The translations under genes were made by a program, and so were the position numbers. Source: Nocardioides albus (GTDB lineage: Bacteria; Actinomycetota; Actinomycetes; Propionibacteriales; Nocardioidaceae). From it: 64,000 nucleotides of DNA. Below are positions 34,172 to 42,162 of the stretch, piece by piece. The notes under the pieces are model-generated. The model did no database searches and was not told where the DNA came from. It saw nothing but the letters and a program-made list of their open reading frames with translations. Every line of letters begins with the position of its first letter. Within the stretch, counting starts at the first letter, position 1. The stretch is from contig NZ_BMQT01000008.1 of NCBI RefSeq assembly GCF_014648255.1, forward strand, positions 186,001-250,000, given 5' to 3'.

Positions 34172-34269
34172 ACCCCAAGGTCGCAGGCGCCTGGGCCCTG
34201 GTCGGGATCCCCCTGGCCTACGGGATCATCGAGACGCTACGCCGTGCGGCGCAGCTCTTCACCGGCTGA
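34168..34269 (+). CDS. MFS transporter small subunit (33 residues)
   Basis: A tiny gene overlapping the MFS stop by ATGA. The peptide begins MNPKVAGAWALVGIPLAYGI and ends LRRAAQLFTG: one hydrophobic span and a short amphipathic, basic tail. Peptides of this kind next to OFA-type transporters are annotated as MFS transporter small subunits; the conserved features are PLAYG near the centre and the LF near the C terminus. It is probably made with the transporter and stays bound to it. Confidence 0.75.
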   Translation: MNPKVAGAWALVGIPLAYGIIETLRRAAQLFTG

Positions 34270-34286
34270 GCTCTGCTGCCGCCGGG

Positions 34287-35108
34287 TCAGAGGCCGAGCA
34301 GGCCCTGCTCGTTCGTACGCCACGCCTCCTGCGCCGCCCGGGTCACCGGGCCGTGCGGGAGGGTGCGCGTGCCCCACTCGGTGACGGCCTGCACATCGCG
34401 CAGGCTGGAGGTGAGGAAGACCTCGGTGGCGTACTCCTCGACCTCGGCGAGCGGCTCGTCAGTCTCCTGGGCCCCGAACCACTTCAGCACCAGAGCCCGG
34501 GTGATCCCGGCCAGCGGGCCGCTGGAGATCGTCGGGGTCTTGAGCTCCCCGTCGAGCACGTAGAAGACGTTGCTCCCGGTCCCCTCGCACAGGTCGCCGA
34601 CGGTGTTGGCGAAGATCGCCTCGCTGGCCCCGTGCTTGTGGGCCTCGGCGAGCGCGATGACGTTCTCGGCGTACGACGTCGTCTTCAGGCCGGTCGTCGC
34701 AGCATGCTCGTTGCGGCGCCACGGCACACTGACGACCTTCGTCTCGGCCGGCAGGGGCGTCGCGTCCTCCAGACCGACCATGATCGTTGGCTCCACCTCG
34801 GCGCGACCCGAGCCGAACGGCGCCGGCCCGCCGGTGACGGTGATCCGCAGGCGCCCGTACGCCGTCGGGCCCGCGCCCAGCACAGCCTCGACGCCCTTGG
34901 TGACGAGAGTTCGGTCCGGCGTGGGGAGCCCCAGCCCGTTCGCAGAGCGCTCGAGGCGGTCGAGATGGAGAGAGAGTGCGAACGGCCGGTCCTCGATCAC
35001 TTTCAGCGTCTCGAAGACGCCGTCACCCACAACCAGACCATGGTCGCGGACGGAGACCGCCGGGGCGGTCGGGTTGTCGAGAAGGTGACCATCGATCCAC
35101 GCGCGCAT
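34287..35108 (-). CDS. Class IV aminotransferase / aminodeoxychorismate lyase
   Basis: A 273-residue PLP fold-type IV enzyme. SVRDHGLVVGDGVFETLKV and RLRITVTGG are family landmarks; the PLP lysine is in GLKTTSYAENV, and NTVGDLCEGTGSNVFYV is the E-x-T-x-SN-like motif. The closest function is PabC (4-amino-4-deoxychorismate lyase, making p-aminobenzoate for folate), but D-amino-acid or branched-chain aminotransferases share this pattern, so the assignment is moderate. Confidence 0.8.
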   Translation of the reverse strand: MRAWIDGHLLDNPTAPAVSVRDHGLVVGDGVFETLKVIEDRPFALSLHLDRLERSANGLGLPTPDRTLVTKGVEAVLGAGPTAYGRLRITVTGGPAPFGSGRAEVEPTIMVGLEDATPLPAETKVVSVPWRRNEHAATTGLKTTSYAENVIALAEAHKHGASEAIFANTVGDLCEGTGSNVFYVLDGELKTPTISSGPLAGITRALVLKWFGAQETDEPLAEVEEYATEVFLTSSLRDVQAVTEWGTRTLPHGPVTRAAQEAWRTNEQGLLGL

Positions 35109-35276
35109 GCATCAACTCTAAAACGTCGCTGGTCAGAGGCGGGAATACGCGCCGAGGCGACCTTCCAGATGACCGTCGAATGACACGAAGGTGACCCCCG
35201 ATTTGTCGCCGCCACGCGGCTCCGTTAATGTTCTTCTCGTCGCCAAGGGCACGGGAAACCGGGCCTGAAGCAGCAA

Positions 35277-35349
35277 GCGGACGTAGCTCAGTTGGTAGAG
35301 CGCAACCTTGCCAAGGTTGAGGTCGCGAGTTCGAGCCTCGTCGTCCGCT
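35277..35349 (+). tRNA. tRNA-Gly (anticodon GCC)
   Basis: Cloverleaf of 73 bases. Acceptor stem GCGGACG (35277-35283) pairs with CGTCCGC (35342-35348); the anticodon loop TTGCCAA holds GCC; T-loop GTTCGAG. No CCA is encoded. First of three tRNA genes in one likely transcript. Confidence 0.97.
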
Positions 35350-35384
35350 CGGAGTAGGTCTCCACCGGAGGCATTGCCTCCAGC

Positions 35385-35455
35385 GGTGGGTTGGCCGAGA
35401 GGCGAGGCAACGGACTGCAAATCCGTGTACACGGGTTCAAATCCCGTACCCACCT
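35385..35455 (+). tRNA. tRNA-Cys (anticodon GCA)
   Basis: Cloverleaf of 71 bases. Acceptor GGTGGGT (35385-35391) pairs with ACCCACC (35448-35454); the anticodon loop CTGCAAA holds GCA; T-loop GTTCAAA. No CCA is encoded. Confidence 0.97.
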
Positions 35456-35503
35456 CGAAGCACCACCCTGATGTAAACTGCAGGACACAAACTGAATAAC
35501 CAC

Positions 35504-35578
35504 GGACGATTGGCGCAGCGGTAGCGCGCTTCCTTGACACGGAAGAGGTCACTGGTTCAAACCCAGTATCGTCCACCA
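35504..35578 (+). tRNA. tRNA-Val (anticodon GAC), integration site
   Basis: Cloverleaf of 72 bases plus an encoded CCA. Acceptor GGACGAT pairs with ATCGTCC; the anticodon loop TTGACAC holds GAC. The 3' part, from the anticodon stem to CCA, is repeated at 47509-47555, showing that it is the attachment site of the integrated element downstream. The tRNA remains intact after insertion. Confidence 0.97.
35532..35578 (+). repeat. att core site, left copy (in tRNA-Val)
   Basis: 47 bases starting CCTTGACACGG and ending TCGTCCACCA, identical to 47509-47555. It covers the anticodon loop to the CCA of tRNA-Val, the usual crossover region for tyrosine integrases. Confidence 0.95.
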
Positions 35579-35583
35579 AGGAA

Positions 35584-35627
35584 AACCCCGTCTGACCAGG
35601 CAATACGCCCGGAAGGCGGGGTTCTTT
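35584..35627 (+). terminator. Terminator supplied by the integrated element
   Basis: Stem AACCCCG / CGGGGTT with a 26-base loop and TTCTTT after it, directly past the tRNA-Val. Because it lies inside the element, it seems to replace the terminator displaced by the insertion. Confidence 0.75.
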
Positions 35628-35657
35628 CATCTGCTCCTCCCCCACGAGACCAGCCGT

Positions 35658-35680
35658 TGAGTGACAAAGTGAGTGACAAC
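35658..35680 (+). repeat. Integrase arm-type site, left end
   Basis: A 23-base sequence with two copies of GAGTGACAA spaced by AGT, identical and in the same orientation to 47393-47415. It lies 80 bases inside the left core; the other copy is 94 bases inside the right core. This is the arrangement of arm-binding sites of tyrosine integrases. Confidence 0.7.
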
Positions 35681-35690
35681 GCATCCTCGG

Positions 35691-36887
35691 TCACGCGTCC
35701 TTCGTCGACTCGCCGAACAGGTCATCCATCGCCTGAGCACCCGTCTGGATCACCGGCCGAATCTGCTTCCGGTAGATCAGCTCAGTGACGTTGCTGCCAC
35801 CCTTGTGGCCCACCAGACGCGAGATCTCCTCAATCGGGATGCCGTGCTCAGACAGCGCCGAAACGAACGAGTGCCGCAGCTCTTGAGGAGTCCATTCCTT
35901 CGGATTCAGGCTCGGCACCTTCCTCAGAGCTCGGCGAAACGTGCGTCGAACGTTGGCGGCATCGAGCTCGGACCCGACACCCGTCGTGAACACCAGATCC
36001 GCGTCTGCCCAGGACTTCGCTTTGAGCCGAAGAGCAGCCTGCTTCGTCCGATGCTTCTTCAGCTGCTCGACAGCCTGAGCAGGCAGGGCCAGCGTGCGCC
36101 GGGACTTCCGAGTCTTCGTGTCGCCGCCAGCCCGATCGGAGCGCCAGACCTCCATGTGCGGAGGAATCGGCGGCGAGACGGTGTTGTCCGGATCCAGGTG
36201 CACATGCTGCCACCGAAGCGCACGCAGCTCCTCGGTTCGAGCGCCGGTCAACAGAGCCAGCACGATGTAGGGGTAGAACTGATCCTCACTCGTGAGCGTC
36301 AACACGTCGCGTGCTTGGTCGAGAGTGAACGCCTTGGAAGGCCGACCACGAGTTCCACGCGGTGCCTTACACAGCTCCACGACGTTCTTGTCCACGTAGC
36401 CACGAGCCATCGCCCGACGAACCGATCGATTCAATGACGACTTGACCTGTTGAATGCTGGACGTCGACAAGATTGGGCGCAATGTCTGCAACCAGTTGTC
36501 GACCTCATCGGCCCGAAGGTCCCGGAGTTTGCGGCCCCCGAGGTTCGGCAGAATGTGGGTGTTGACGAGGCTCTGGTACTTCTTACGCGTGGCGTCGTCC
36601 GTGTCAGCGTCGAGGCCGAAGTTCAACCAGTCCTCGACCGCCTGCCCGACAGTGATCCGCTCAGAGTGCGCGACGAGACCAGCCTCGTAGTCCTTGACCC
36701 GCTTTGAGAGTGCCCGAATCGCAGCCGTCTCGGTCTTTCCAGAAGCCTTCCGCGTGATGCGTCCACCTTTGGCGTTATAGCCAACCGTCTTCTCCGCGAT
36801 AAATCGCTGACGGTCCTCGTCCCAGTAGACGCTCCCCTCCCCCGGCTTACGCCTCGACTCCTTCGACTTGGCGCCTTCGCCGGTCAT
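35691..36887 (-). CDS. Tyrosine site-specific integrase of AICE
   Basis: A 398-residue phage-type integrase. An N-terminal arm-binding domain (GSVYWDEDRQRFIAEKTVGY), a core-binding SAM-like domain (about 75-160) and a catalytic domain: Arg in TGARTEELRALRW, HxxR as LRHSFVS, the second His in LVGHKG and the nucleophile Tyr in ELIYRKQ. Its start ATG at 36887 overlaps the excisionase stop (ATGA). It is adjacent to the tRNA-Val core site, as expected, and would recombine the two 47-bp cores. Confidence 0.96.
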   Translation of the reverse strand: MTGEGAKSKESRRKPGEGSVYWDEDRQRFIAEKTVGYNAKGGRITRKASGKTETAAIRALSKRVKDYEAGLVAHSERITVGQAVEDWLNFGLDADTDDATRKKYQSLVNTHILPNLGGRKLRDLRADEVDNWLQTLRPILSTSSIQQVKSSLNRSVRRAMARGYVDKNVVELCKAPRGTRGRPSKAFTLDQARDVLTLTSEDQFYPYIVLALLTGARTEELRALRWQHVHLDPDNTVSPPIPPHMEVWRSDRAGGDTKTRKSRRTLALPAQAVEQLKKHRTKQAALRLKAKSWADADLVFTTGVGSELDAANVRRTFRRALRKVPSLNPKEWTPQELRHSFVSALSEHGIPIEEISRLVGHKGGSNVTELIYRKQIRPVIQTGAQAMDDLFGESTKDA

Positions 36888-37084
36888 GCCGCACCGTCCG
36901 CGAGCATCGAGACGCACTCCGCTAGAGCAGCGATCGGCACGAGCCGACGACGCCCGATCTTCACGGTGCGCAGCTGGTCGGACCGGATCAGCTCGTACAC
37001 GGCAGATCTGCTCAGCCGGAGAGCCTCAGCTGCCTCCTCCACCCGATACAGAACCGGCGGAATCGAGTACTCACCCTCATTCAT
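36884..37084 (-). CDS. Excisionase (helix-turn-helix)
   Basis: A 66-residue protein with a MerR/Xis-like winged helix (YRVEEAAEALRLSRSAVYEL, then TVKIGRRRLVP). The start ATG at 37084 gives MNEGEYSIPP; a longer upstream frame exists but lacks signals. It overlaps the integrase gene and would direct excision of the element, as in pSAM2 (xis-int order). Confidence 0.88.
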   Translation of the reverse strand: MNEGEYSIPPVLYRVEEAAEALRLSRSAVYELIRSDQLRTVKIGRRRLVPIAALAECVSMLADGAA

Positions 37085-37103
37085 TGTCTCCACCTTCCTA
37101 CCT

Positions 37104-38717
37104 TCATGATTTGGGGCTCTTGGTCTGGGCGCGCCACTGGTCGTACTCCCGAGCGCGTGCAGCAGCCGCGAGCGCGAGAGCTTCGTCGCCAGCGTTCGTC
37201 CAGCCGGAGCCCTGGTAGGCCCACTCGCCAATGACGAGGGTTGTTTCCTCGTCGTCTTCGGCCAGGAGCCGGGCTTCAAACTCAGCGGTAGAGATCGCCT
37301 CTAGGGAATCACCGTTGCGGCGCGCGTCAGTGACCAACTGCTGATAGCGGGCACGGGCACGACGTAGCCGGCCCAGGGTGATCGAGTAGCGCCGTGACTT
37401 GGTGGAGAAGTGGCCACGGAACCCGAGCATGTGAGCCCACTTCTTGATCAGCTCGTACGGGTTGTCCTGGCCGCCGTAAAGCGCATCGGAGGTCTCGAAG
37501 ATGTCGTGACACGTCGAGGTCAACCGCGCCAGATGCGGCCGGGTAGCGTCCTCGAGGCGAATCGAGGAGACGTCCTTGCTGGCGTACTTGGCCAGGTAGC
37601 CGGCCACCTGTCCCGGCGTGAGAGCTGAATCGGGATCGTCGGTGCGGTCACCATCGCGGACGACCCGGATGTCCACCTGGCTACCCCAGGAAAGGACCCG
37701 AGTGACGCCGGTGTGGTCGACCGGGGGCGCTTCAAATGTGACCTTGACGATGGTCTCGGCCAGGAGGCCGGCGAGGTCGATCCCATCCAGGGGTGCCGGT
37801 GAGCCGGGGCCGTCGTTGCCGTCGAGACGCAGCAGAGCATGGAAGTGGACAAGGCCCCGGGTCTGGTATTCGGCGACCTTGACGAACTGGACGGATGCGA
37901 CTTTGCCGAGCCGTGACTCCGGGACGTCGAGCTTCTTGGCCAGGGCGCGTTTGAGCTCGATGGTCGTACGCCGCCACAGCTCCGGTGCCCACCACTGCCA
38001 CACGATCGCGGTAGTCCAGTCGTGACACTCGGGGCAGAACGGTGCGCCAACGATCGCGGCGTCTGCGTCATGGATCTTGTGGCACGAGGTCGGCCGGCCG
38101 TGCGGGCAGCGAGCGCCTTTGTCACGGGCGCGGGGGCGGCAGCGTTTGCCGGTCTTGTCGTGGCGGTGGACATGTGTCCCGAACGATGGTGCGGTCAGGG
38201 TGGCGAAGAGCAGCGGGTTGTCTGCCACGGTGGCGGAGACGGTCTTGCCACCGGAGAGGCCGGCGTCGATCATCGCGAACGTGTCCCGGGCATAGGTGCG
38301 GGAGCAGGACGGGCACACGTCGGCTCGGCGGTTGCCGCAGGGCCGGTAGAGCACACCCAGGGGTGCCTCGTCGGAGGAGAACGACCCCACCGGCTCCCCC
38401 AGAGCAACCTCGGCGGGGCCGTAGTTCTTGTAGAGCGCGGCGCGCAGCTCGGAGACCTGGGAGCGCTCGAAGGTGCGGGATCGGCCGGTGAGGCGGACGG
38501 GGTGGGCGCAGTTCTTCACCGCGGCTGCGGTCTCGGCGAAGGCGTCGAAGGTCTTGTCGCGGAGTCGGGTGGTGACGGCTTGGAAGCCGGTGGGGGTGAG
38601 TCCGGACAGATCCAGCGGCGCATCCTCCCCGAACCCAGGGAACGAGCCCGAGGTCGAGGACGATGCGTCACTGTGGATGCCCGGCGCATCCATGGTCGAA
38701 CCGGTCGTGATGGTCAC
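37104..38717 (-). CDS. Replication initiator (RepSA-like) of AICE
   Basis: A 537-residue replication protein of the actinobacterial RepSA kind. It carries a Cys pair zinc-binding region (YRPCGNRRADVCPSCSRTY, then CRPRARDKGARCPHG and CHDWTTAIVWQW) and, in the centre, an HxH motif GLVHFHALLRLDG typical of rolling-circle initiators. The C-terminal third is helical and basic. The GTG start overlaps the methyltransferase stop by 4 bp, so it belongs to the long minus-strand operon. It would replicate the excised circle. Confidence 0.85.
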   Translation of the reverse strand: MTITTGSTMDAPGIHSDASSSTSGSFPGFGEDAPLDLSGLTPTGFQAVTTRLRDKTFDAFAETAAAVKNCAHPVRLTGRSRTFERSQVSELRAALYKNYGPAEVALGEPVGSFSSDEAPLGVLYRPCGNRRADVCPSCSRTYARDTFAMIDAGLSGGKTVSATVADNPLLFATLTAPSFGTHVHRHDKTGKRCRPRARDKGARCPHGRPTSCHKIHDADAAIVGAPFCPECHDWTTAIVWQWWAPELWRRTTIELKRALAKKLDVPESRLGKVASVQFVKVAEYQTRGLVHFHALLRLDGNDGPGSPAPLDGIDLAGLLAETIVKVTFEAPPVDHTGVTRVLSWGSQVDIRVVRDGDRTDDPDSALTPGQVAGYLAKYASKDVSSIRLEDATRPHLARLTSTCHDIFETSDALYGGQDNPYELIKKWAHMLGFRGHFSTKSRRYSITLGRLRRARARYQQLVTDARRNGDSLEAISTAEFEARLLAEDDEETTLVIGEWAYQGSGWTNAGDEALALAAAARAREYDQWRAQTKSPKS

Positions 38718-39418
38718 GCGGCACGCTCCAGGCTGATCTGGTCGAGCAGCTGGGCCCCGAGGAACTCGGTGTAGGCCGGTGGGATGGACTGGGCCAGCCC
38801 GTGCAGGGTCATCCAGTCCGCACCGATCAGAGTCTCGGCAACCGGCTTGGCAGGGGTGTAGCCGCCGTGGCGTACGTGCTTGGCGTGCTGGAGATCAGCA
38901 GAGCCACCGGAGTAGACCCCGCCGACCTGGATCCGGCGGTCGTGGCGGCACGGCAGGCCGGGGGCGAGGAGGAACGAGCTGGACTCGAAGAGCCTGTGTC
39001 GCTGCAACCGAAGGGGCCGGCCGTCGACGTCGGCGGCGGTGAGGTTGAACATCGAGCCGCACAGCAGCAGCGGGTCGACCAGGGGCGCGCCGGGGACGTT
39101 CTCAATGACGTAGGGAACGCCGGAGGCGGTCAGGGCTGCGCGGACGTCGGCGACGAGGTCGGGGTGCTCCACGGTGTGGGTGTGGCGGGTGATCGAGTAG
39201 GCCTGGCACGGCGGGGAGGCGTGGACCGCGTCGAAGCCTTTCAGGAACCCGGGTTGGGTGATGACGTCGAGGACGTCGGCGTGGATCGACTCGAAGGGGT
39301 AGCGGCGCAGCGCGCGGGGGTCGTTGTCGACGCCGACGACCTCGAACCCGGCACGGTGGTAGCCCATCGCCGCCCCGCCCTCGCCGCAGAAGAGATCGAG
39401 GATCCGCGGGGCGCTCAT
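38714..39418 (-). CDS. Orphan DNA (cytosine-5) methyltransferase
   Basis: A 234-residue C5-methyltransferase. Motif I is ILDLFCGEGGAAMGYHRAGF, motif IV has the catalytic Cys at about residue 71 (ASPPCQAYS), motif VI is VIENVPGAP, motif VIII QRHRLFES and motif X IPPAYTEFLGAQLL. At 234 residues it has almost no target-recognition domain, as in phage or plasmid enzymes. No restriction gene is next to it. It overlaps its neighbours by 4 bp. It may protect the element from host restriction or set its replication state. Confidence 0.9.
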   Translation of the reverse strand: MSAPRILDLFCGEGGAAMGYHRAGFEVVGVDNDPRALRRYPFESIHADVLDVITQPGFLKGFDAVHASPPCQAYSITRHTHTVEHPDLVADVRAALTASGVPYVIENVPGAPLVDPLLLCGSMFNLTAADVDGRPLRLQRHRLFESSSFLLAPGLPCRHDRRIQVGGVYSGGSADLQHAKHVRHGGYTPAKPVAETLIGADWMTLHGLAQSIPPAYTEFLGAQLLDQISLERAA

Positions 39419-39744
39419 GCTGCACCCCCGAAGACCTCATCGATCGCATCCGCGAGGACGAGCGGGAGCTCGAGCTGTTCTGCGAGCACGACCCGCGACC
39501 CGGCAGAGGACCCAGCAATCACGCTCAGGGCACGGTCACGGTCGGTGCCGGCCCACATGCCACCAGAAACCCGCTCTTCGAGGGCGTACGAGTTGCAGGC
39601 GGAACGGACGGCGCAGCCGTCGCATGTGGCCCTCATGACATCGACCACGACCGGCGGGAGGTCGACGGTGTCGGTGGTCCAGGGCATGTCCCGGTTCTCC
39701 GGGGTCGCACAGGCCGCGTCGCGCATCCATGCCGGCGTACTCAT
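39415..39744 (-). CDS. WhiB-family iron-sulfur regulator
   Basis: A 109-residue Wbl protein. Four cysteines with the family spacing are at 12, 41, 44 and 50 (AAC, then CDGCAVRSAC), and the G[V/I]WGG-like turn is GGMWAGTDR. The C-terminal 45 residues are unusual and rich in Leu and Val. Wbl proteins bind a [4Fe-4S] cluster and the primary sigma factor. It sits in the operon between the translocase and the methyltransferase; it may tune transcription of the element. Confidence 0.9.
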   Translation of the reverse strand: MSTPAWMRDAACATPENRDMPWTTDTVDLPPVVVDVMRATCDGCAVRSACNSYALEERVSGGMWAGTDRDRALSVIAGSSAGSRVVLAEQLELPLVLADAIDEVFGGAA

Positions 39745-41066
39745 CGCACACCGCCGTCGGCCAGGGAGAGCGGCATCCCGGGAAGTTGGCCGGGGGCAGC
39801 GTCCGAGATCGTGACCAGGTCCGGGGTCGCCGGATAGAGCGAGGCCAACTGGCGAATGAGTTCATCGGGCCAGTAGTCGGCCCGTACCCGGTCGGTGGAG
39901 CCGTCCTCGTCGATGATCCAGGCGGTGCCCTGGGCAGCCTTGAGGATGCGGTGTGCCGAGGCCTGGGCAGCCATGCCGTCACCGAGGACCATGTTGGTCT
40001 CCATCGCCGAGCGGACCCGCAGCGCGATGGTCTGGGTGAACAGCCCGCGCATGTCGATGACCTCCTTACGGGGGTCCTGCACGAACGCGACCACCACGAC
40101 ACCGACAGCACGGCCGATGGACAGAAGCCGCTTGAGAAGCCGCTCAGCCTCTTTCCTGATCTCGGGGTCGGCGTAAGCCGTGAGCGAGGCCAACTCATCG
40201 ATCAGGAGCAAGTAGAGCGGGTCACCCGGACCGGGCTTGTGGTTGCGCGAGACGCCGCGCAGTTCCTCCGTGCGAGCGTCAGCGATCGCTACGAACTCCT
40301 GCAGCATCTCGACGGCCTGCTCACCCTTGACGGCGATCTTGGTGAACAGCGGGGCACCCATGGTCAACTCCATGCCGCCTTTGAGGTCGATGCCGTAGGC
40401 CCGCACTGCGTCGACCGCGATAGCCGGGGACAGCGAGCCGACGATGCCCCACAGAAACGAGCCCTTACCGGCACCGGAGGCACCGACAACCAAGGTGTGA
40501 CGCTGCTCGATCTGCAGGTGGAACGGCTTGCCGCTCTGACGACGCCCCAGCAGCACCGATGAGGTTTGCATCCGAGGCTCCGGCATCGAGGCCGTAGCGG
40601 GCTTGGTGATCAGGTCCCGCATCACCAGCTCGAACATCACCGTCGACCCCGCGCGACGCTTGGCGGGATAGACCCGGTAGGAGTCAGCGCTGTAGGTCGC
40701 GGCCAACTTGGGGGCGAAGGCTTCGAGGTCGGCCAGGGCTTGCCCGCGCCGGGTGCGGACCTTGAGCGTGACCGAGTGTGACGAGGTGATCACCCTCTTG
40801 AGGCGAGGGTCGCGCCATTTCTCGATGGACTCTTCCCCGACGCCCATTCGCTTGACGCGCTTGGTGCGGCGCTTCGAGAGTCCGGATTCACGGGCGAGGC
40901 CCTTCCAGGTGATCCGGAAGCGCAGCCACCACCAGGCACGGCGGACCAGCATGCAGGCCCACACCAGGGCGGCCAGGGTGGGTTTGCGGGTGGCGGGGAG
41001 CGCGACCAGGACCGCGACCAGGAGCGCGACGAGACCGCCGACACTGTAGACGAGTGTTTCGTTCAT
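39741..41066 (-). CDS. FtsK/SpoIIIE-type conjugal translocase (TraB-like)
   Basis: A 441-residue DNA pump. ATG at 41066 gives MNETLVYSVGG with two membrane spans (about 5-23 and 30-47). Walker A GASGAGKG is at 195-202, Walker B LLLIDEL near 285, and the segment GRAVGVVVVAFVQDPRKEVI is FtsK-like. In pSAM2-type elements the single TraB translocase moves double-stranded DNA between mycelia, so this protein is the transfer machinery of the element. A GGAAAGG ribosome site is upstream. Confidence 0.9.
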   Translation of the reverse strand: MNETLVYSVGGLVALLVAVLVALPATRKPTLAALVWACMLVRRAWWWLRFRITWKGLARESGLSKRRTKRVKRMGVGEESIEKWRDPRLKRVITSSHSVTLKVRTRRGQALADLEAFAPKLAATYSADSYRVYPAKRRAGSTVMFELVMRDLITKPATASMPEPRMQTSSVLLGRRQSGKPFHLQIEQRHTLVVGASGAGKGSFLWGIVGSLSPAIAVDAVRAYGIDLKGGMELTMGAPLFTKIAVKGEQAVEMLQEFVAIADARTEELRGVSRNHKPGPGDPLYLLLIDELASLTAYADPEIRKEAERLLKRLLSIGRAVGVVVVAFVQDPRKEVIDMRGLFTQTIALRVRSAMETNMVLGDGMAAQASAHRILKAAQGTAWIIDEDGSTDRVRADYWPDELIRQLASLYPATPDLVTISDAAPGQLPGMPLSLADGGVR

Positions 41067-41183
41067 GACGTGCTGCCTTTCCAGAGAGTGCTGGGGGTGG
41101 AGTCCCGCCAGCCGCCACGCGCTTCCCTTCACGCGACGGCCAGCGGGAGCCTTCGGGGTGCCACGCCGTGCCCTGAGTCGTGC

Positions 41184-41255
41184 TCAGTCGAAGAGCACGC
41201 GGGCCAGCAGGTAGAGCAGGCCGAGGACCATCACGGTGCCGAGCGCGGTGCCCAT
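41184..41255 (-). CDS. 23-residue membrane peptide
   Basis: Peptide MGTALGTVMVLGLLYLLARV followed by LFD: a single hydrophobic span. The ATG at 41255 overlaps the stop of the next upstream gene (ATGA), which together with the operon context makes it probably real. Small hydrophobic peptides are frequent in this position of AICE transfer modules (spread, or transfer accessory). No family recognised. Confidence 0.5.
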   Translation of the reverse strand: MGTALGTVMVLGLLYLLARVLFD

Positions 41256-41608
41256 CAGGCCTTCACCTCGGTGGTCTCGTCGGTGGTCTGGTCGGTGGGC
41301 TCGTAGGCGACGACGCTCACGTCGATGGGACGGCCGGTGGTGTTGTCGACCAGGCCGACCCAGTCGTGCATGACCTGGCCGTCGATGACCGGGCCGCGGT
41401 AGTGCCCCGTCAGGCCGAGGGCGTCAGCCAGGGTCTGAGCCTCGGTGATGGTGCGCATGGTCACCCGCACATCAGCGAGCAGTCGACGACCGTCGAAGGT
41501 GCTGCCGTCCTCGAGGATCTCCAGCGAGACCAGCCCCGGGGACCGGACATCGATCTGCGGCAGGCACTCCATCACACTGCCCAGGAACTCCAGTTCGGCC
41601 CACATCAC
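41255..41608 (-). CDS. Conserved AICE protein of unknown function
   Basis: A 117-residue acidic protein (MMWAELEFLGSVMEC at its start, TDQTTDETTEVKA at its end). It overlaps both the upstream activator gene and the downstream membrane peptide by 4 bp. No motif recognised. The regular mixed alpha/beta pattern and operon place make it a true gene. Confidence 0.65.
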   Translation of the reverse strand: MMWAELEFLGSVMECLPQIDVRSPGLVSLEILEDGSTFDGRRLLADVRVTMRTITEAQTLADALGLTGHYRGPVIDGQVMHDWVGLVDNTTGRPIDVSVVAYEPTDQTTDETTEVKA

Positions 41609-42039
41609 GCAGCCGCCTTCGACCCAGCAGCACCCGCAGCGGGCTTACGCGCAGAGGGAGCGTCCATCCCGGTAGCGGTCAGGGACCACTGCAGCTTGGG
41701 GCGGTTGCCGGAGTCGTCGATCCACGGAACACCGACCAGGCCGGTGAACTCGACCGGGACGAACGGCAGACCCGTGTCGTTGGCCGGGGGTACCGGCTGG
41801 TGCTTAGCAACGATCTTGACGTTGACCGTCTTCTCGTTCTTCCCCGCCTCCGGGTCCGCATCGAGGACCGGAACCGTCCAGGTCGGCAGACCGGTCTCCT
41901 TGTCGATCTTCTGCGGCCGGGTCCCATCCGGGAGCGCCGCCTGGTCCCAGTCCTGAACCGGCTCGACCGCGCCCACGATGAACGCGCCTGCCGGGAAGAC
42001 CTGCTCGATGGTGAGGTTCATCCTCCGCTGAATCGCCAT
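41605..42039 (-). CDS. Pra-like replication/integration/excision activator
   Basis: A 144-residue protein beginning MAIQRRMNLTIEQVFPAGAF, with KIDKETGLPTWTVPVLDADP and the segment LPFVPVEFTGL. This matches the group annotated in actinomycetes as plasmid replication, integration and excision activator, after pSAM2 Pra, which turns on the element's genes. The start ATG at 42039 has AAGGAG ten bases upstream. It heads the minus-strand operon, divergent from the regulator gene, and the operator sites lie between them. Confidence 0.65.
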   Translation of the reverse strand: MAIQRRMNLTIEQVFPAGAFIVGAVEPVQDWDQAALPDGTRPQKIDKETGLPTWTVPVLDADPEAGKNEKTVNVKIVAKHQPVPPANDTGLPFVPVEFTGLVGVPWIDDSGNRPKLQWSLTATGMDAPSARKPAAGAAGSKAAA

Positions 42040-42105
42040 TGCTCTTGCTCCTTGGTTGCGTGTCCGGACCTCTTCCGGATTGCATCCATTGACCCGCGAA
42101 ACCAG

Positions 42106-42152
42106 GGGACACATTCACCCCAATCACTGGACATTTGGGGACATTTGCCCCA
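42106..42152. promoter_or_regulatory. Two operator-like GGGGACA repeats
   Basis: GGGGACACATTCACCCC (42106-42122) and GGGGACATTTGCCCC (42138-42152) are GGGG-CCCC inverted repeats with a shared GGGGACA start. They lie between the divergent activator operon (start 42039) and the regulator (start 42163), the place where the pSAM2 repressor KorSA acts on pra. Confidence 0.55.
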
Positions 42153-42162
42153 CCATGGAGGC

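Noticed and set aside
35131..35684. Minus-strand open frame over the tRNA genes
   Set aside because: It covers three tRNA genes; the apparent phrases are antisense tRNA sequence that recurs as false database proteins.
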